A model generated the notes under the pieces. That model was not told where the DNA came from. It did not search any database and saw only the letters and a list, made by a program, of their open reading frames with translations. Position numbers and translations under genes: made by a program. Of a stretch of 52,719 nucleotides of DNA, positions 49,944 through 52,719 are shown in pieces. The first letter of the stretch is position 1, and the number at the start of each line of letters is the position of its first letter. This DNA comes from Billgrantia desiderata (lineage in GTDB: Bacteria > Pseudomonadota > Gammaproteobacteria > Pseudomonadales > Halomonadaceae), in the NCBI GenBank assembly GCA_011742915.1, contig JAAQTN010000038.1, forward strand, positions 1 through 52,719, given 5' to 3'.

Positions 49944-52181
49944 TCAGCCCAGCGTCTGCGGGTCGACGTCCAGCGACCAGCGTACCCGACGGGCCTCGGG
50001 CGAAGCCTCCAGCCAGGCGGTGAGCCGGGCGCAGGCGGCGTGGAGCTGGCTGCGTCGACTGCCGCTCAGCATCAATTGCATATGATAGCGGTTCTGACGA
50101 CGTTCCATGGGGGCGGGCACGGGCCCCAGGCAGCTCACGTCGGGGGCGTGCGCTGCCAGCCAGTCGCGCAGCACCGCGGCCGCCTCGCGGCCGAGCGCCG
50201 TTGCCGCCTCTTCCCGCGGGCTCTCCAGGCGCAGCAGGGCGAGAAAGCGAAACGGGGGCAGGGCGGCGGCGCGACGCTCGGCCAGCAACTGGGTGGCCAG
50301 GGCGTCGTAGCCGTGCTCGGCGAGCAGCCGCAGGTGCGGATCGTCGGTGTGCAGGGTCTGGACCAGCACGCGCCCGGGATGGGCGGCACGGCCGGCACGG
50401 CCGGCCACCTGGGTGAGCAGCTGGGCGCTGTGTTCCAGGGCGCGAAAGTCGCTGGCATAGAGCCCGGCGTCGGCGTTGACCACGATCACCAGGGTGACAT
50501 GGGGCAGGTGGTGGCCCTTGGCCAGCATCTGCGTGCCCACCAGCAGGCAGGGCTCGCCGCGTCTGACCTCGGCGAGGGTGCGCTCGAAGGCGTCGCGGCG
50601 CCGTGTGCTGTCACGGTCGATACGGTGCACCGGTACCTTGGGGAAGAGCGTGGCCAGGGTCTCCTCGGTGCGCTCGGTGCCGCTGCCCAAGGGGCGCAGA
50701 TCGGCGCTGCCGCAGTCGGGGCAGGCATCCGGCACCGGGCGGCGCTTGTCGCAGTGGTGGCAGGCCAGCATCGGCGGCTGGCGATGCAGCGTCATGCGCG
50801 CGTCGCAGGAATCGCAGTCCGCCAGCCAGCCGCAGGCGTGACAGGCCAGGGTCGGCGCGAAGCCGCGACGGTTGATGAACACCAGCACCTGATGCCCGGC
50901 TGCGAGGGTGGTGCGGATCGCCTCGATGGCCGGCGGAATGAGCCCGCCCTGGCGCGGCCGGCCGCGCAGGTCGATCAGCTCCAGCCGGGCCGGGGCATGG
51001 CGGCTGGCGCGACGGGTCAGGCGCAGGTGCCGATAGTTGCCGCGCTCGGCGTGGTAGAGGCTCTCCAGCGACGGCGTGGCGCTGCCGAGTACCAGCGGAA
51101 TACCGTGATGCTTGGCGCGGGCCACGGCCAGGTCGCGGGCGTGGTAGCGCAGCCCCTCCTGCTGCTTGAACGAGCCGTCATGCTCCTCGTCGACGATGAT
51201 CGCGCCGGGCCGCGCCAGCGGCGTGAAGATCGCCGAGCGGGTGCCGATGACGATGGGCGCGCGACCGCTGGCCACTGCCTCCCAGGCGTCCAGGCGCTCG
51301 TTGTCGGTGAGTCCCGAGTGCAGCGCCACCACCGGCACCCGGAAGCGGCTGCGGAAGCGCGCCAGGGTCTGCGGGGTGAGGCCGATCTCCGGTACCAGCA
51401 GCAGCGCCTGGCGGCCGCGGGCGACCACCGCCTCGATCAGCTGCAGGTAGACTTCGGTCTTGCCGCTGCCGGTCACGCCGTGCAGCAGGCAAGGGTGAAA
51501 GGCGTCGAGGCGCTCGTGGATGGCCGCCAGCGCCTGGGCCTGTTCGCGGTTGAGCGGCAGGGCCGGCTCGGCGAGCAGTTGCTCAGTGGCGGGCTCGGCG
51601 GCGGTCAGGGGGGTCTCTTCGCGCACGGCGAGGCGTTTTTCCACCAGAGTGGCCAGCTGCTCGCGGGAATAGCCCTGCGCCACGATGGCCTGGGTGGGCA
51701 GCCCGTGGGGGTGCTGGCGCAGCATGGCCAGCAGCTCGGCCTGGCGCGGCGCACGCTTGAGGCGTGGGTCGTCGGCGTCAGGGGTTACCAAGGCCTGCCA
51801 GCGCTCGCGCATACGACCGGCCAGCGGGCGGCCCTGGCGCAGCAGCACGGGCATCGCCTGATGCAGGGTGTCGCCGAGGGAGTGCTGGTAGTAGCGTGCG
51901 GTGAAGCGGCACAGCCACAGCCAGTCCTCGGGCAGCGGCTCGGCATCCAGCCAGGTGTCCACCGGCTTGAGCTGCTCCAGCGGGAAGTCGCTGCGGTCGC
52001 CGCACTCCACCACCACGCCGACCACCTGGCGTCGCCCGAACGGCACGCGCACGCGCATGCCGGGCAGCCAGCCGCCGGCAGGCGCCTCGCGGCACGGGCG
52101 GTAGTCGAACAGGCGTCGCAGTGGGGTGGGCACCGCCACCCGCAGCACGCGCGGCGGGGGCGGGGAGAGGGATTCGGGCAA
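49944..52181 (-). CDS. priA: primosomal replication restart helicase PriA
   Basis: PriA recognises stalled forks and reloads the replisome. The 745-aa protein has an N-terminal 3'-DNA-end binding domain (VLRVAVPTPLRRLFDY, about 11-26), helicase core with Walker A GVTGSGKTEVY (about 235-245) and DEEHDGSFKQ, then paired zinc-binding cysteines (CHACGWLADCDSC, CHHC, CPDC). Translation appears to start at TTG (52181), with GGAGG 4 nt upstream, a short spacing. It diverges from rpmE. Confidence 0.95.
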   Translation of the reverse strand: MPESLSPPPPRVLRVAVPTPLRRLFDYRPCREAPAGGWLPGMRVRVPFGRRQVVGVVVECGDRSDFPLEQLKPVDTWLDAEPLPEDWLWLCRFTARYYQHSLGDTLHQAMPVLLRQGRPLAGRMRERWQALVTPDADDPRLKRAPRQAELLAMLRQHPHGLPTQAIVAQGYSREQLATLVEKRLAVREETPLTAAEPATEQLLAEPALPLNREQAQALAAIHERLDAFHPCLLHGVTGSGKTEVYLQLIEAVVARGRQALLLVPEIGLTPQTLARFRSRFRVPVVALHSGLTDNERLDAWEAVASGRAPIVIGTRSAIFTPLARPGAIIVDEEHDGSFKQQEGLRYHARDLAVARAKHHGIPLVLGSATPSLESLYHAERGNYRHLRLTRRASRHAPARLELIDLRGRPRQGGLIPPAIEAIRTTLAAGHQVLVFINRRGFAPTLACHACGWLADCDSCDARMTLHRQPPMLACHHCDKRRPVPDACPDCGSADLRPLGSGTERTEETLATLFPKVPVHRIDRDSTRRRDAFERTLAEVRRGEPCLLVGTQMLAKGHHLPHVTLVIVVNADAGLYASDFRALEHSAQLLTQVAGRAGRAAHPGRVLVQTLHTDDPHLRLLAEHGYDALATQLLAERRAAALPPFRFLALLRLESPREEAATALGREAAAVLRDWLAAHAPDVSCLGPVPAPMERRQNRYHMQLMLSGSRRSQLHAACARLTAWLEASPEARRVRWSLDVDPQTLG

Positions 52182-52210
52182 TTGGCCTCCGGCGTCGACT
52201 CTGCTAGAAT
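52182..52210 (+). promoter_or_regulatory. rpmE promoter
   Basis: TTGGCC (52182-52187) and TAGAAT (52205-52210) are 17 bp apart, with TG one base before the -10 (extended). Its -35 touches the priA start codon on the other strand. It gives rpmE a leader of about 150 nt, in which L31-mediated control is possible. Confidence 0.6.
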
Positions 52211-52365
52211 ATTCGGCCGTCGTGGCATCTGGCTCTGAGGCTCGGGCCCGGCGGCTACCGGTTGGTTGAAACGACTTAACGTTGTACGCGTAGCGACGAT
52301 AGACAACCCGTATGCGGTGCCTGGCATGAGATCAGGTGGCGGCATACCGCTCCATGAGGCTCAAG

Positions 52366-52581
52366 ATGAAACAAGGTATTCACCCGGATTACAAGAAGGT
52401 CACTGCGACTTGCTCCTGCGGCGCGACCTTCGAGGTCGGCACCACCGTCGGCCATGACCTGTCACTGGACGTTTGCTCCCAGTGCCACCCCTTCTACACC
52501 GGTAAGCAGAAGCAGGCGACCACCGGTGGTCGCGTCGAGCGCTTCAACAAGCGCTTCGGAGCTGCCATCAAGCGCGGCTGA
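52366..52581 (+). CDS. rpmE: 50S ribosomal protein L31, zinc-binding form
   Basis: L31 bridges the large and small subunits. The 71-aa protein starts [12 protein letters not shown] and has four cysteines (CSCG and CSQC, with HPFYTGKQ after), so it is the zinc-binding C+ paralogue; a C- paralogue (rpmE2) may exist elsewhere for zinc shortage. GAGG lies 6 nt before the ATG at 52366. The longer frame starting at 52336 has no ribosome binding site. Confidence 0.97.
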   Translation: MKQGIHPDYKKVTATCSCGATFEVGTTVGHDLSLDVCSQCHPFYTGKQKQATTGGRVERFNKRFGAAIKRG

Positions 52582-52616
52582 TCCGGTTCGCCCCAGGGCG
52601 ACGATCGCAGTGCGAG

Positions 52617-52646
52617 AAAACCCGCCGTCACGGCGGGTTTTCTTTT
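52617..52646 (+). terminator. intrinsic terminator of rpmE
   Basis: AAAACCCGCCG (52617-52627) pairs with CGGCGGGTTTT (52631-52641) around TCA and is followed by CTTTT. Confidence 0.92.
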
Positions 52647-52666
52647 GGTGCGCCAGGCATGGCGCG

Positions 52667-52708
52667 CAGCGCCCGACGGGCGCTGTTTCCGAGGGTGGTG
52701 CCTCGGAA
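52667..52708. repeat. two further hairpins at the window end
   Basis: CAGCGCCC/GGGCGCTG (52667-52685, loop GAC) is followed by TTCCGAGG/CCTCGGAA (52687-52708, loop GTGGTG). Both are perfect 8-bp stems beyond the rpmE terminator. The window ends before any partner gene. Confidence 0.6.
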
Positions 52709-52719
52709 TGACTTGGGGG

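Overview
This 52.7-kb window is a GC-rich chromosomal segment from a gammaproteobacterium. The family assignments and gene order (map/rpsB divergence, the rpsB-to-dnaE envelope cluster, ubiE-ubiJ-ubiB-hisE-tatABC, hslVU-SPOR-argS-priA/rpmE) resemble pseudomonads and, most closely, Halomonadaceae such as Halomonas. That placement rests on recalled gene order and was not confirmed by a search. I see no rRNA, tRNA, insertion sequence, prophage or CRISPR array. Nearly all of the window is core genome.

Layout: (1) 80-7955, minus strand: map, glnD, dapC, an ArsC/YffB-like protein, dapD, dapE and a conserved hypothetical, covering methionine processing, nitrogen sensing and the succinylase branch of DAP/lysine synthesis. 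(2) 8277-23018, plus strand: rpsB, tsf, pyrH, frr, uppS, cdsA, dxr, rseP, bamA, skp, lpxD, fabZ, lpxA, lpxB, rnhB, linking translation with isoprenoid, phospholipid, outer-membrane protein and lipid A synthesis. (3) 23231-29367, plus strand: dnaE, accA, tilS. (4) ppx (minus, single-domain length) and rho, with no trxA between them, then ubiD, a flavin reductase gene and folM. (5) 35304-37629, plus strand: a 40-aa membrane protein, two tandem aromatic-rich leader peptides with attenuator structures, a DAHP synthase and a DUF3087 protein. (6) 37660-52181: hemB (minus), elbB (plus), then a long minus-strand block of tatC/B/A, hisE, ubiB, ubiJ, ubiE, DUF971, hslU/V, a SPOR protein, argS and priA. 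rpmE diverges from priA at the right end.

Two things stand out beyond core annotation. First, a 99-100-bp interspersed element occurs four times (23046, 26895, 32088 on plus; 45169 on minus). It is always intergenic and always oriented with the flanking genes. It folds as a three-way junction whose stems are kept by seven compensatory base-pair changes among the four copies, and its two side hairpins present the same CCAGGGATGG tip. Second, the DAHP synthase gene follows two consecutive Tyr/Trp/Phe-rich leader ORFs. The first is followed by a classic antiterminator/terminator pair. The second ends two bases before the enzyme's start codon, with a structure able to cover its ribosome binding site. 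Other points: an 85-bp palindrome after dnaE, a near-consensus promoter with an immediate hairpin before fabZ, a sigma-32-like promoter before hslVU, and 20-bp triplicated repeats beside two stop codons.
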